A stretch of 64,000 nucleotides of DNA from Rhodospirillaceae bacterium (GTDB lineage: Bacteria; Pseudomonadota; Alphaproteobacteria; Dongiales; Dongiaceae). Every line of letters starts with the position of its first letter. Position 1 is the first letter of the stretch. Both the position numbers and the translations under genes were made by a program. Location of the stretch: NCBI GenBank assembly GCA_008012315.1, contig SSEL01000032.1, positions 1 to 64,000 on the forward strand. Reading direction: 5' to 3'. The notes beneath the pieces were generated by a model. The model was not told the origin of the DNA. It ran no database searches and saw only the letters and a program-made list of their open reading frames with translations. Positions 17,188 through 26,279 of the stretch are shown one piece after another.

Positions 17188-17487
17188 ATGAAAATCATGA
17201 ATTGCCCGCTGAACGGACCGCGCAATATCAGCGAATTCGTCTGGGGCGGCGAAGTCAGCATCATGCCGGATCCCAAGTCGGTCAGTGACCTGGAATGGGG
17301 CGAGTATTGCTTCATCGAAAACAATACGGCTGGCGTGGTGCGCGAATGGTGGTGCCATGTGCCGACCTCGTATTGGTTCATCGCCGAGCGCAATACCGTG
17401 ACGGACGAGATCGTCCGCACCTATCCGGCCGGCGAGATCTTCAATAAGCGCGTCGAATTTGCCAAGCAGAGTGAGGACAAGAAATGA
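17188..17487 (+). CDS. mgdB: N-methylglutamate dehydrogenase subunit B (sarcosine oxidase delta-like)
   Basis: Small subunit of 99 residues. It matches the SoxD family by length, position and the block GVVREWWCHVPTSYWFIAERNT. Sarcosine oxidase delta binds zinc through an N-terminal CPxC pair. Here only MNCPLNGPRNISEF is seen, so the second cysteine is missing, which fits MgdB rather than SoxD. The last four bases overlap the ATG of mgdC. Confidence 0.87.
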   Translation: MKIMNCPLNGPRNISEFVWGGEVSIMPDPKSVSDLEWGEYCFIENNTAGVVREWWCHVPTSYWFIAERNTVTDEIVRTYPAGEIFNKRVEFAKQSEDKK

Positions 17488-20423
17488 CGGCGTCCAATCA
17501 AATGGGGGGGATCAACCGTCTGCCCGCGCCGCGTGGCTTGCTGATTGATCGCAGCAAACAGATCACCTTCACCTTCGAAGGCCACAGCTTCACCGGCTAT
17601 GCCGGCGATACCGTTGCCAGCGCCCTGGCGGCGAACGATGCCTGGATGATTTCGCGGTCGTTCAAGTATCACCGTCCGCGCGGTGTGCTGACCATGATCG
17701 GCCAGGACGCCAATACGCTGGTGCAGATCGGCGATGAGCCGAATTGCCTGGCGGACAAGCGCGCCATTGAACCGGACATGGCGATCGAAGGTCAGAACTA
17801 TATCGGCACCTTGGAAGCCGATCGCGGCCGCATGGTGGAACTGGTCAAGAAGTTCCTGCCGGTCGGGTTCTACTACAAGACCTTCCACGAGAAACGTGAC
17901 TCCTGGCGCTTCTGGGAGCCGATCGTCCGGGCCATGGCCGGCCTCGGCAAGATCGACCTCAAGGCCGATTTCCATCACAGCTATTATGACAAGAAGTATC
18001 TCTTCGCCGATGTCGCCGTGATCGGCGGGGGCCCGGCCGGTTTGGCGGCGGCCTTGCAGGCGGCGGAAACCGGCGCCGAGGTGATCCTGGTCGAGGAGAG
18101 CCCGCAGCTTGGCGGCAGCCTCAATTACGCGCGTTTCGATGAGACCGGCGATGGCGGCAGCCGCACCAGCGGTGAACTGGCGAGCCGGGTCCGGCTGCAG
18201 CCGAATATCACCGTCATGACGAATGCCATCTGCTCCGGCTGGTTTGCCGATAATTGGCTGCCGGTCATCCAGGGCAATCGCTTCCATAAATTGCGTGTCA
18301 AGGCGGTGGTCCTCGCCACGGGCTCGATCGAGCAGCCGGCGGTGTTCCGCAACAACGACCTGCCCGGCATCATGATGGGCTCGGCCGCGCAGCGCCTGAT
18401 TCATCTCTATGGCGTGCGGCCCGGCAAGCGGGCGGTGATCCTGACGGCAAACCGCGACGGTTACGGTCAGGCGCTCGATCTGCTCGAGGCTGGCATCGAG
18501 GTTGCCGCCGTTATCGATCTCCGGCCCACACCGCCGCAGGATACGATGACCAAGGCCGTGCAACGCGCCGGTATCGAAATCCGCACCGGCCATGCCATCG
18601 CCGAAGCCATGCATATCGGCCAGAAGAAGCATGTGAGCGGCGTCTCCGTGGCGCCGATCATTGGCGAAGGCGAGCTCGGCAAGGCCGTCGCCGAATATGC
18701 TTGCGACACGGTGTTGATGTCGGTCGGCTACAGCCCGGCCGGTCAATTGCTGCATCATGCCGGCACCAAGTTCGGCTATGACACGCGCTCGCATATGTTC
18801 AAGCCGGAAGCCGTGCCGGCCCATGTATTCGCGGCCGGTTCGGTCAACAACACCTTCGATCTCTCCGCTGTACTCGCGGATGGCCGCTATGCCGGTTGGG
18901 CTGCCGCCAAGGATGCCGGCTTCGAACGGGGCAGCGAGCTGGCCCCGCCGGTGGAGCGCGGCGCCGAGGAGCAGACCCATCCCTGGCCGATCTTCCCCCA
19001 TGCCAAGGGAATGGAATTTGTCGATTTCGATGAAGACCTGAAGATCGAAGATCTCATCAACGGCATCCATGACGGCTATGACAGCGTCGAATTGCTGAAG
19101 CGCTATTCGACCGTCGGCATGGGCCCAAGCCAGGGCAAGCATTCGGCGGTGGCTGCTGTCCGCATCGTATCACGGGAAACCGGGATGGATCTGCGCAATA
19201 TGAGCGTGACCACCCAGCGCCCGCCTTATACGCCGGAGAAGTTCGGCCATCTCGCCGGCCGGATTTTCGATCCGGAACGCCGTACCGCCATGCATCATCG
19301 GCACCTCGAACTGGGCGCCCAGATGATGCCCGCTGGTCTGTGGTGGCGCCCGGGTTATTATGGCGCCAAGGCGGATCGCGACCAGATCATCCGCGATGAG
19401 GTGAACAACGTCCGCAACAATGTCGGCCTGATCGATGTGTCGACCTTGGGCGGGCTGGATGTCCGTGGTCCGGATGCCGCGGAATTCCTGAACCGGATGT
19501 ACACCTTCACCTATACGAAGCTTCAGGTCGGCCGGTCGCGCTATCTGTTGATGACCGATCAGACAGGTGTCATCACCGATGACGGCGTTGCCTGCCGGTT
19601 CCATGACGAGCACTTCTACGTCACGGCGACCACCAGCGGTGTCGATGGTGTCTATCGGCAGATGCTGCAATGGAATGCCCAGTGGCGGCTCGATGTCGAC
19701 GTTGCCAACGTCACCGCGGCTTATGCAGGTGTTAATATCGCCGGACCGAAGTCGCGCGAAGTCCTGGCGCGGGTCTGCCATGACATCGATCTGTCGCCGG
19801 AAGGTTTCCCCTATCTCGGCGTTCGGATGGGCACGGTGGCCGGTATTCCGGCAAGGCTGATGCGCGTCGGTTTCGTCGGTGAACTCGGCTACGAAATCCA
19901 CGTCCCGGCCAGCTATGGTGAAGCCTTGTGGGATGCGCTCATGGCGGCCGGCGGCTTGAACGGCATTCGTCCTTTCGGCGTCGAAGCACAGCGCGTGCTG
20001 CGTCTTGAGAAGGGGCATATTATCGTCAGCCAGGATACCGACGGTCTGACCAATGCCTATGAAGCCGACATGCCCTGGGCGGTTGCAAAGAGCAAGCCGT
20101 TCCATGTGGGCGGCCGGTCGGCGGAAATTCAATTGAAGAACGGCCTGACGCGCAAGCTGGTCGGCTTCACCTTGAAGAATGCCGATGATCCTTGTCCGGA
20201 AGAATGCCATCTGGTCCTGAAGGGATCGGCCATCGTCGGCCGCGTCACCTCGGCCGTGCATTCGCCGAGCCTGAAGAAGGTTGTGGGCCTGGCCTATGTG
20301 CATCCGGACGATGCGCAGCCCGGCAGTACCTTCGATATCAAGGTTCATGGCGGCCGCATCATTCAGGGAACGGTGGTGCCGATTCCCTTCTTCGATCCTG
20401 AGAACAAGCGGCAGGAGATGTAA
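17484..20423 (+). CDS. mgdC: N-methylglutamate dehydrogenase subunit C (sarcosine oxidase alpha-like)
   Basis: Large subunit of 979 residues. An N-terminal ferredoxin-like domain (about 20-110) lacks a full cysteine set, as in sarcosine oxidase alpha. An FAD/NAD-binding domain starts at DVAVIGGGPAGLAAALQA (about 176-193), and GMMMGSAAQRL-like and VLMSVGYSPAGQL blocks follow. From about residue 600 a GcvT-type tetrahydrofolate-binding aminomethyltransferase domain (RPPYTPEKFGHLAG, then GELGYEIHVPASYGEALW) traps the released formaldehyde unit as methylene-tetrahydrofolate. It overlaps mgdB by four bases and is followed by mgdD after three bases. Confidence 0.9.
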   Translation: MTASNQMGGINRLPAPRGLLIDRSKQITFTFEGHSFTGYAGDTVASALAANDAWMISRSFKYHRPRGVLTMIGQDANTLVQIGDEPNCLADKRAIEPDMAIEGQNYIGTLEADRGRMVELVKKFLPVGFYYKTFHEKRDSWRFWEPIVRAMAGLGKIDLKADFHHSYYDKKYLFADVAVIGGGPAGLAAALQAAETGAEVILVEESPQLGGSLNYARFDETGDGGSRTSGELASRVRLQPNITVMTNAICSGWFADNWLPVIQGNRFHKLRVKAVVLATGSIEQPAVFRNNDLPGIMMGSAAQRLIHLYGVRPGKRAVILTANRDGYGQALDLLEAGIEVAAVIDLRPTPPQDTMTKAVQRAGIEIRTGHAIAEAMHIGQKKHVSGVSVAPIIGEGELGKAVAEYACDTVLMSVGYSPAGQLLHHAGTKFGYDTRSHMFKPEAVPAHVFAAGSVNNTFDLSAVLADGRYAGWAAAKDAGFERGSELAPPVERGAEEQTHPWPIFPHAKGMEFVDFDEDLKIEDLINGIHDGYDSVELLKRYSTVGMGPSQGKHSAVAAVRIVSRETGMDLRNMSVTTQRPPYTPEKFGHLAGRIFDPERRTAMHHRHLELGAQMMPAGLWWRPGYYGAKADRDQIIRDEVNNVRNNVGLIDVSTLGGLDVRGPDAAEFLNRMYTFTYTKLQVGRSRYLLMTDQTGVITDDGVACRFHDEHFYVTATTSGVDGVYRQMLQWNAQWRLDVDVANVTAAYAGVNIAGPKSREVLARVCHDIDLSPEGFPYLGVRMGTVAGIPARLMRVGFVGELGYEIHVPASYGEALWDALMAAGGLNGIRPFGVEAQRVLRLEKGHIIVSQDTDGLTNAYEADMPWAVAKSKPFHVGGRSAEIQLKNGLTRKLVGFTLKNADDPCPEECHLVLKGSAIVGRVTSAVHSPSLKKVVGLAYVHPDDAQPGSTFDIKVHGGRIIQGTVVPIPFFDPENKRQEM

Positions 20424-20426
20424 GCG

Positions 20427-21155
20427 ATGAACGCTTTGCCGAAAACCGTTCCCAATGGCCTGCAGCGTCGCAGCTTCCTGTATCGGCAGTTGCAGCAGGC
20501 CGGCGCGGAGTTTGCCGAAGTGAATGGCGGCGCCGTTGCCATTCGCTATGGCAATAATGAAGCCGTCGAACTGGACCGTGCCAAGGCTATGGGCATTGCC
20601 GATCTGTCGGTGTTGCCGCGAACCGGTTTCAAGGGAACCGGAACCGTGGAATGGCTGCAGACGCAGGGATTGACCATCGGTCAGGAGAGCAATGTCGCCT
20701 ATCGCCAATCGGGCGGGGAATGGGCAGCACGGCTGGCGCCGACGGAGATTTTCCTGGTCGACAGCCTCGCCGGATCCGGACAGTTGATCGACCGTTTGAA
20801 TCAGAGCTGGGCCTGGGGCAGCGAAAAGCCGCGCAAGGCGATCGGTTATCCGACGCCGCGCCAGGACAGCCATGCCTGGTTCATGGTCACCGGGCAGCAT
20901 GCGCCCGATATGTTTGCCAAGATCTGCGGCATCGATTTCCGGCTGCATAAATTCGCCGTCGGCCAGATCGCCCAGACATCGATTGCCAAGATGAGCGGAA
21001 TCATCATCCGCACCGATCTTGGAACGACGCCGGCCTATCACCTGCTGGCGGATATTGCCTCGGCCGATTACCTCTGGCCGGCGGTTCAGGATGCAATGAA
21101 GGAGTTTAACGGCGGGCCGGTCGGCTTGAACGCGCTGCGCCGACTAGAAGGATAG
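20427..21155 (+). CDS. mgdD: N-methylglutamate dehydrogenase subunit D (sarcosine oxidase gamma-like)
   Basis: Subunit of 242 residues related to SoxG and the GcvT fold, lying directly after mgdC. It has MGIADLSVLPRTGFKGTG near residue 54 and IAQTSIAKMSGIIIRTDLG, in the position of the SoxG core. It has no cofactor motif of its own; in sarcosine oxidase the gamma subunit is structural. It completes the four-subunit dehydrogenase. The next gene, a GlxA-family regulator, is 31 bp away on the same strand. Confidence 0.85.
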   Translation: MNALPKTVPNGLQRRSFLYRQLQQAGAEFAEVNGGAVAIRYGNNEAVELDRAKAMGIADLSVLPRTGFKGTGTVEWLQTQGLTIGQESNVAYRQSGGEWAARLAPTEIFLVDSLAGSGQLIDRLNQSWAWGSEKPRKAIGYPTPRQDSHAWFMVTGQHAPDMFAKICGIDFRLHKFAVGQIAQTSIAKMSGIIIRTDLGTTPAYHLLADIASADYLWPAVQDAMKEFNGGPVGLNALRRLEG

Positions 21156-21186
21156 TTCGTTAGGAAAATTTCGGGAGGGCCGGGCC

Positions 21187-22245
21187 ATGTTAGTGTTGGA
21201 TGTTCGGCGTCAGGAAACACGCCGGGATTTACCCCTGAAACAGTCGCAGACTGTTGCAGCCGATCGACGCAGTGATTTTCTCGAGGCCCGCCCAACCGGC
21301 GCTCCGGCCTTCCATGTCGGCCTGTTCCTGGTGCCTGGTTTCGCCCTGATGTCCTTTGCATCGGTGATCGAACCGGCACGGGGTGCCAACCGGATGTCCG
21401 GCAAGACGCTCTACGACTGGACCTTGTTCTCGTCGCAGGGCGGTGAGGTGCTGTCGAATAGCGGTATCGGCCTGCAGACACAGCCGCTGACCGATATTCG
21501 CCTCGATAATCTCGACATGCTGATTGTTTGCGCCGGCACCCAGGGCGAACAATATCGCGACCTGGAGGTCGAGGCGGTTCTCCGCCGGCTGCGCCGTCAT
21601 GGCGCGGCGGTGGGCGCTGTCAGTACGGGCAGCTTCATCCTGGCCCGCGCCGGATTGCTGCAGGGGCGCCGCTGTACGGTTCATTGGGACTATCTGGATT
21701 CCTTCCAGGAAGCCTTCCCCGAACATGAATTGTGCCACGATCTTTTCGTCATCGACGATGGTGTCGTGACCTGTGCCGGGGCGACCTCGGCGCTCGATCT
21801 CATGTTGCAGACCATCCGCAATCATCATGGCCCGGAACTGGCACGGTCGATTGCCGAACAGTTCCTGCACGGTGCCATTCGCGCCCCGGCCGATGATCAG
21901 CGCAATATGCGTCACCGCATGGGCGTGGCCAATCCCGTGGTGCTCCGTGCCATCGAGCTGATGGAGCAGACGGTGGAGGAGCCGGTGCCGCCGCATCATC
22001 TGGCCAGCCAGGTCGGTGTTTCGCAGCGTCAACTGGAACGGCTTTGCAAACGGCATCTGGGTTGCACCCCGGCACGCTATCACATGCGCCTGCGCCTGGA
22101 GCGTGCGCGCCGCATGCTGCGCCAAACCAGCTTGTCTGTGGCGGAAGTCGCCGTCGCTTGCGGTTTCGTGGCGCTGTCGCATTTCGCCAAAGCCTATCGC
22201 CATAATTTCGGTTGCCGGCCGCGCGACGATCGACGACCGCAATAG
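21187..22245 (+). CDS. GlxA-family regulator (DJ-1/PfpI domain plus AraC helix-turn-helix)
   Basis: Regulator of 352 residues. A DJ-1/PfpI-like domain (about 38-210, FHVGLFLVPGFALMSFASVIEP, then VGAVSTGSFILARAGLLQGR) is followed by an AraC DNA-binding domain (about 250-345, ASQVGVSQRQLERLCKRHLG and VAEVAVACGFVALSHFAKAYR). Family members near amine genes (GbdR, SouR, DmgR) sense glycine betaine, sarcosine or dimethylglycine. It may therefore activate mgdABCD on an N-methylated amino acid such as NMG, which is inference. The GGGAGG site supports ATG 21187. It is co-transcribed or nearly so with mgdD. Confidence 0.9.
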   Translation: MLVLDVRRQETRRDLPLKQSQTVAADRRSDFLEARPTGAPAFHVGLFLVPGFALMSFASVIEPARGANRMSGKTLYDWTLFSSQGGEVLSNSGIGLQTQPLTDIRLDNLDMLIVCAGTQGEQYRDLEVEAVLRRLRRHGAAVGAVSTGSFILARAGLLQGRRCTVHWDYLDSFQEAFPEHELCHDLFVIDDGVVTCAGATSALDLMLQTIRNHHGPELARSIAEQFLHGAIRAPADDQRNMRHRMGVANPVVLRAIELMEQTVEEPVPPHHLASQVGVSQRQLERLCKRHLGCTPARYHMRLRLERARRMLRQTSLSVAEVAVACGFVALSHFAKAYRHNFGCRPRDDRRPQ

Positions 22246-22379
22246 CGGCGCGCGTAATAGCTGAGAATGTGGCGACTCGTGACGATTTGCTGAATCGGCT
22301 GGAAGGGCGTATTTTCCCTGTAACGGACGTAAAGTGGTTACGGTTACGGCAGCGCGTGCCGGTTTAGGGAGTTTTTGAT

Positions 22380-23105
22380 TTGGCCCGACAGGCAACGAAG
22401 AAAACATCAACAAAAACGCAGAATTCGGATCAGGCCAGCAAAAAGGCGATACCAGAAGAAGTAGAAACAGAGGCTGCCCCGGTCCTGGAATTCCAGGATC
22501 CGCATAAAGCCGCCAATCGTGACGGCGGCTTGGAGAAATCCATCGGCCATGAAGTGCGCGAATTTCGCCGCCAGCTCAATATGACGGTGGCGGAACTGGC
22601 GGCGGCTGCCAATCTCTCCGCCGGCATGTTGTCGAAGATCGAGAACGGCCAGACATCTCCTTCACTGGCGACATTGCAGGAGTTGTCGCGGGCATTGCAC
22701 GTGCCGGTCACGGCCTTGTTCCGCAAATTCGAGGAAGAGCGCAACGCGACCTTCGTCAAAGCCGGGCAGGGCCTCACCATCGAACGCCGGGGCACTCGTG
22801 CCGGACATCAGTATCAACTGCTCGGCCATTCCTTGAGCCGCAGCCTGGCGGTCGAACCTTATCTCATTACGCTGACCCAGGATTCCGATGTCTTTCCCGT
22901 GTTCCAGCATGACGGCATCGAATTCATTTATATGCTGGAAGGCGAGGTCGGGTATCGGCACGGCGACAAGACTTACCTGCTGGGCCCCGGCGACAGCCTT
23001 TTCTTCGATTCAGACGCCCCGCATGGGCCTGAAGAATTACGAAAATTGCCCGCCAAGTATATCTCGGTCATCACTTATTCGCGCACCCCGAGCGACACCG
23101 ACTGA
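22380..23105 (+). CDS. XRE-family regulator with C-terminal cupin
   Basis: Regulator of 241 residues with a TTG start at 22380, supported by GGGAG eight bases upstream; no in-frame ATG fits. After a lysine/threonine-rich N-terminus (about 1-55), the helix-turn-helix covers about 60-115 (LAAAANLSAGMLSKIENGQTSPSLATLQEL). A cupin sensor domain follows (FQHDGIEFIYMLEGEVGYRHGD and LLGPGDSLFFDSDAPHG). Such XRE-cupin proteins often control amine and amino-acid catabolism. It stands 148 bp before mgsA and is the likely regulator of the mgsABC-gmaS genes. Confidence 0.9.
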   Translation: MARQATKKTSTKTQNSDQASKKAIPEEVETEAAPVLEFQDPHKAANRDGGLEKSIGHEVREFRRQLNMTVAELAAAANLSAGMLSKIENGQTSPSLATLQELSRALHVPVTALFRKFEEERNATFVKAGQGLTIERRGTRAGHQYQLLGHSLSRSLAVEPYLITLTQDSDVFPVFQHDGIEFIYMLEGEVGYRHGDKTYLLGPGDSLFFDSDAPHGPEELRKLPAKYISVITYSRTPSDTD

Positions 23106-23253
23106 CCGCCTTTGCTGGTCCTCTCACGGAAAAAATCGGCGTTTCCTGAGAGGAAAATTTGTTTACTGTACTTGAATTCCCCGTTGGACTCGACTAGGCT
23201 TTTCAACAGGCCGATCTGGCCGTCAAAAGCCAACTATCGTCGAGGAAACCAAC

Positions 23254-24153
23254 ATGTGCGGAATTGTCGGGTTGTTTCTGAAGAACCCCAGTCTGCGCTC
23301 CAAGCTGGGAGCCCATCTCGAAACTATGCTGATCGGCATGACCGAGCGTGGCCCGGACAGCGCAGGCATCGCCGTCTATCACAGTCCGGTCGCTGACGAC
23401 CGCTGCAAGTTGACACTCTTCAACCCGGATACCGCCTATCCGTGGCGCAATCTCGCGGTTGATCTTGGCAAGGCGCTCAACGCCAAGACGGAAGCCACGC
23501 AGAAGGGCAATCACGCTCTGCTGGTGGCACAGGCCGATGAAGAAAAAGTGCTGCCCTGGATCCGCAGCGAACATCCCGATGTCCGCATCATGGGCTATGG
23601 CCAGCTCATGGAAGTCTACAAGGATATGGGCTTGCCGGCCGAGGTGGCGGCGCGCTACGGCCTGAAGAACATGGAAGGCAGCCATGCCATCGGCCATACT
23701 CGCATGGCGACCGAAAGCGCCGTGACGACCGAAGGCTCGCATCCCTTCACCCCGGCGGCCGATATGTGCCTGGTGCACAACGGCTCGCTCAGCAATCACA
23801 ACAACCTGCGGAAGTGGCTGCGCAAGAACGGCCAGGAATTCGAAACGGACAACGATTCCGAAGTCGCGGCACGCTACTTCGCCTATCGCCTGTCGGAAGG
23901 CGCCACGTTGAAGGAAGCCATGGAAGCGGGTCTGAAGGACCTCGATGGTTTCTTCACCTTCACCATGGGCACCAAGGACGGTTTTGCCGTCGTGCGCGAC
24001 GGCATTGCCTGCAAGCCGGCAGTGATGGCGGAGAATGACGACTGGGTCGCGATGGCGTCGGAATTCCGCAGCCTTGCTTATTTGCCCAATGTCGAGAAGG
24101 CAAAAATCTGGGAGCCCGCTCCTTCCACAGTTTACACCTGGAGCCTGCAGTAA
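23254..24153 (+). CDS. mgsA: N-methylglutamate synthase subunit A (class II amidotransferase)
   Basis: Class II glutamine amidotransferase of 299 residues starting MCGIVGLFLKNP, with Cys2 as nucleophile after Met removal. Key blocks are GHTRMATESAVTTEGSHPF, VHNGSLSNHNNLRKWL and TDNDSEVAARYFAYRL. In NMG synthase this subunit acts on gamma-glutamylmethylamide, releasing methylamine inside the complex. It is paralogous to the 311-residue protein at 11364. A GAGGA site precedes the ATG. mgsB starts five bases after its stop. Confidence 0.88.
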   Translation: MCGIVGLFLKNPSLRSKLGAHLETMLIGMTERGPDSAGIAVYHSPVADDRCKLTLFNPDTAYPWRNLAVDLGKALNAKTEATQKGNHALLVAQADEEKVLPWIRSEHPDVRIMGYGQLMEVYKDMGLPAEVAARYGLKNMEGSHAIGHTRMATESAVTTEGSHPFTPAADMCLVHNGSLSNHNNLRKWLRKNGQEFETDNDSEVAARYFAYRLSEGATLKEAMEAGLKDLDGFFTFTMGTKDGFAVVRDGIACKPAVMAENDDWVAMASEFRSLAYLPNVEKAKIWEPAPSTVYTWSLQ

Positions 24154-24158
24154 ACGCC

Positions 24159-24842
24159 ATGAACGTAATCGACCTTACGAAGACGCCGCTGCGCGAAGTC
24201 AATCAGCGGCTTCAATCGCTTTCCGCCGACAGCAATGAGCGTCTGTGGAAGTTGACCAACCTTCATGGCGAGCATGCCTGCGCCGTGGGACTGACCCAAC
24301 CGATCGAGGTGCATGTCGACGGTCATATCGGCTATTACTGCGCCGGCATGAACCAGGAAGCGACCGTCGTCGTTCATGGCCAATGCGGCATGGGTGTCGC
24401 GGAAAATATGATGTCGGGCGAAGTCCGCGTGAAGGGCAATGCCAGTTCCGCTGCCGGTGCGACGGGCCAGGGCGGCTTGCTCGTCATCGAAGGTGATGCC
24501 GGCACGCGTTGCGGCATTTCCATGAAGGGCATCGATATCGTGGTCGGCGGTTCGGTCGGAGCGATGAGCGGCTTCATGGCGCAGAGCGGCAGCCTGGTCG
24601 TCTGTGGCGATGCCGGGTCAAGCCTCGGTGATTCGATCTATGAAGCCCGTCTCTATGTTCAGGGGAAGGTCGAAAGCCTCGGTTCGGATTGCGTCGAAAA
24701 GCAAATGACGCCGCACCATCTGGCCAAGCTGGAACGTCTGCTGAAGAAAGCCGGCATCGACGCCGATCCGAAGAAGTTCAAGCGCTACGGCTCTGCCCGG
24801 AAGCTCTACAACTTCCATGTCGACAACGCTTCTTCCTATTGA
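24159..24842 (+). CDS. mgsB: N-methylglutamate synthase subunit B (GXGXG domain)
   Basis: 227-residue GXGXG beta-helix protein with repeated turns GQCGMGVAENMMSG, GDAGTRCGISMKG, GGSVGAMSGFMAQSG and GDAGSSLGDSIYEA. It corresponds to the structural C-terminal domain of glutamate synthase and bridges MgsA and MgsC. It is shorter than the paralogue at 12317, which carries an extra N-terminal stretch. Its TGA overlaps an in-frame ATG of the next gene at 24842. Confidence 0.88.
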   Translation: MNVIDLTKTPLREVNQRLQSLSADSNERLWKLTNLHGEHACAVGLTQPIEVHVDGHIGYYCAGMNQEATVVVHGQCGMGVAENMMSGEVRVKGNASSAAGATGQGGLLVIEGDAGTRCGISMKGIDIVVGGSVGAMSGFMAQSGSLVVCGDAGSSLGDSIYEARLYVQGKVESLGSDCVEKQMTPHHLAKLERLLKKAGIDADPKKFKRYGSARKLYNFHVDNASSY

Positions 24843-24856
24843 TGAAAGAGTCCGAT

Positions 24857-26197
24857 ATGAGCGCTCCGACCAATACCCCTTTCTATACACCGCCGCGCTT
24901 CTCGGCGACTTTCGATCAGCATTCCATTGCGGAAATTCAACGCGCCGCGGCGACCGGCATCTATGATATCCGTGGTGCCGGCACCAAGCGTCGCGTCCCG
25001 CATTTCGACGACCTGCTGTTTCTCGGTGCGTCGATCTCGCGTTACCCGCTGGAAGGTTATCGCGAAAAGTGCGGCACCAATGTCGTGTTGGGCACCCGCT
25101 TTGCGAAGAAGCCAATCGAGCTCAAGATTCCGGTGACCATTGCCGGCATGAGCTTCGGCGCCCTATCGGGTCCGGCGAAGGAAGCCCTGGGCCGTGGCGC
25201 AACCGCCATGGGCACCAGCACGACGACCGGTGACGGTGGCATGACGCCGGAAGAACGTGGCCATTCGCAGATCCTGGTCTATCAATATCTGCCGTCGCGT
25301 TACGGCATGAATCCGAATGACCTGCGCAAGGCCGATGCCATCGAAGTCGTGGTCGGCCAGGGTGCCAAGCCGGGCGGCGGCGGCATGCTGCTGGGCCAGA
25401 AGATTTCCGATCGCGTCGCCAAGATGCGTAACCTGCCGAAGGGCATCGACCAGCGCAGCGCTTGCCGCCACCCCGACTGGACCGGCCCGGACGATCTCAC
25501 CATCAAGATTCAGGAATTGCGTGAGATCACCAATTGGGAAAAGCCGATCTATGTGAAGGTTGGTGCCACCCGCCCATATTACGATACCGCTTTGGCGGTA
25601 AAGTCCGGCGCCGATGTCGTGGTGCTCGATGGCATGCAGGGCGGTACGGCGGCGACGCAGGACGTCTTCATCGAACATGTCGGCTTGCCGATCCTCGCGG
25701 CGATCCGCCCGGCGGTGAAGGCGCTCCAGGACCTCGACATGCATCGCAAGGTGCAGTTGATCGTCTCCGGCGGCATCCGTAATGGCGCCGATGTGGCGAA
25801 GGCGCTGGCACTTGGTGCCGATGCCGTTGCCATTGGCACGGCGGCGCTGATCGCGCTCGGCGACAATGACCCGAAGTGGGAAGAAGAATATAAGAAACTT
25901 GGCACCACGGCGGGCGCTTACGACGATTGGCATGAAGGCCGCGATCCGGCCGGTATCACGACGCAGGACCCGGAATTGGCCGCGCGTCTCGACCCGGTCA
26001 AGGCGGGCCATCGACTGGCGAATTATCTTGCCGTGCTGACCATGGAAGCGCAAATCATTGCCCGTGCCTGCGGCAAGAGTCATTTGCACAACCTCGAGCC
26101 GGAAGACTTGGTCGCCTTGACGGTTGAATCGGCCGCCATGGCGGGCGTACCTCTGGCCGGGACCAGTTGGATCCCGGGACAGGGCGGCGGCTACTGA
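24857..26197 (+). CDS. mgsC: N-methylglutamate synthase subunit C (FMN glutamate synthase domain)
   Basis: 446-residue FMN-binding synthase subunit that makes N-methylglutamate from 2-oxoglutarate and methylamine released by MgsA. FMN-barrel blocks are VTIAGMSFGALSGPAKEALGRG, TTTGDGGMTPEERG and IVSGGIRNGADVAKALALGADAVAIG. Where classical glutamate synthase and the paralogue at 13177 have the cysteine cluster, this protein reads DDWHEGRDPAGITTQDPEL, so no 3Fe-4S cluster is expected. ATG 24857 has GAAAGAG upstream; ATG 24842, overlapping the mgsB stop, would add five residues and is the alternative. Confidence 0.88.
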   Translation: MSAPTNTPFYTPPRFSATFDQHSIAEIQRAAATGIYDIRGAGTKRRVPHFDDLLFLGASISRYPLEGYREKCGTNVVLGTRFAKKPIELKIPVTIAGMSFGALSGPAKEALGRGATAMGTSTTTGDGGMTPEERGHSQILVYQYLPSRYGMNPNDLRKADAIEVVVGQGAKPGGGGMLLGQKISDRVAKMRNLPKGIDQRSACRHPDWTGPDDLTIKIQELREITNWEKPIYVKVGATRPYYDTALAVKSGADVVVLDGMQGGTAATQDVFIEHVGLPILAAIRPAVKALQDLDMHRKVQLIVSGGIRNGADVAKALALGADAVAIGTAALIALGDNDPKWEEEYKKLGTTAGAYDDWHEGRDPAGITTQDPELAARLDPVKAGHRLANYLAVLTMEAQIIARACGKSHLHNLEPEDLVALTVESAAMAGVPLAGTSWIPGQGGGY

Positions 26198-26211
26198 CGG
26201 TATGGGAGGTT

Positions 26212-26234
26212 GCCGGCGGTGGTAAGCCGCCGGC
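26212..26234 (+). promoter_or_regulatory. Intercistronic hairpin between mgsC and gmaS
   Basis: GCCGGCGG (26212-26219) pairs with CCGCCGGC (26227-26234) around a seven-base loop, 15 bases after the mgsC stop and 45 bases before the gmaS ATG. No T-run follows, so it is more likely a processing or attenuation stem that sets gmaS level than a full terminator. Confidence 0.5.
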
Positions 26235-26279
26235 TTGCGAAATTTAAATGGCGGCGACGCCAAGTGTTAGGGGAATACC

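Noticed and set aside
19170..21041. Long minus-strand frame (over 600 codons) opposite mgdC and mgdD
   Set aside because: It lies antisense to two clear genes with full domain matches. GC-rich codon usage creates long antisense frames here, and the product is Arg/His/Gln-rich with no domain. Similar frames opposite the peptide-binding-protein gene, the RND pump gene and fhs were dropped for the same reason.
15918..21155. Sarcosine oxidase soxBDAG instead of NMG dehydrogenase
   Set aside because: Order and folds fit both, but the nearby mgsABC and gmaS genes and the missing CPxC zinc pair in the small subunit favour NMG dehydrogenase. Biochemical proof is not available from sequence.
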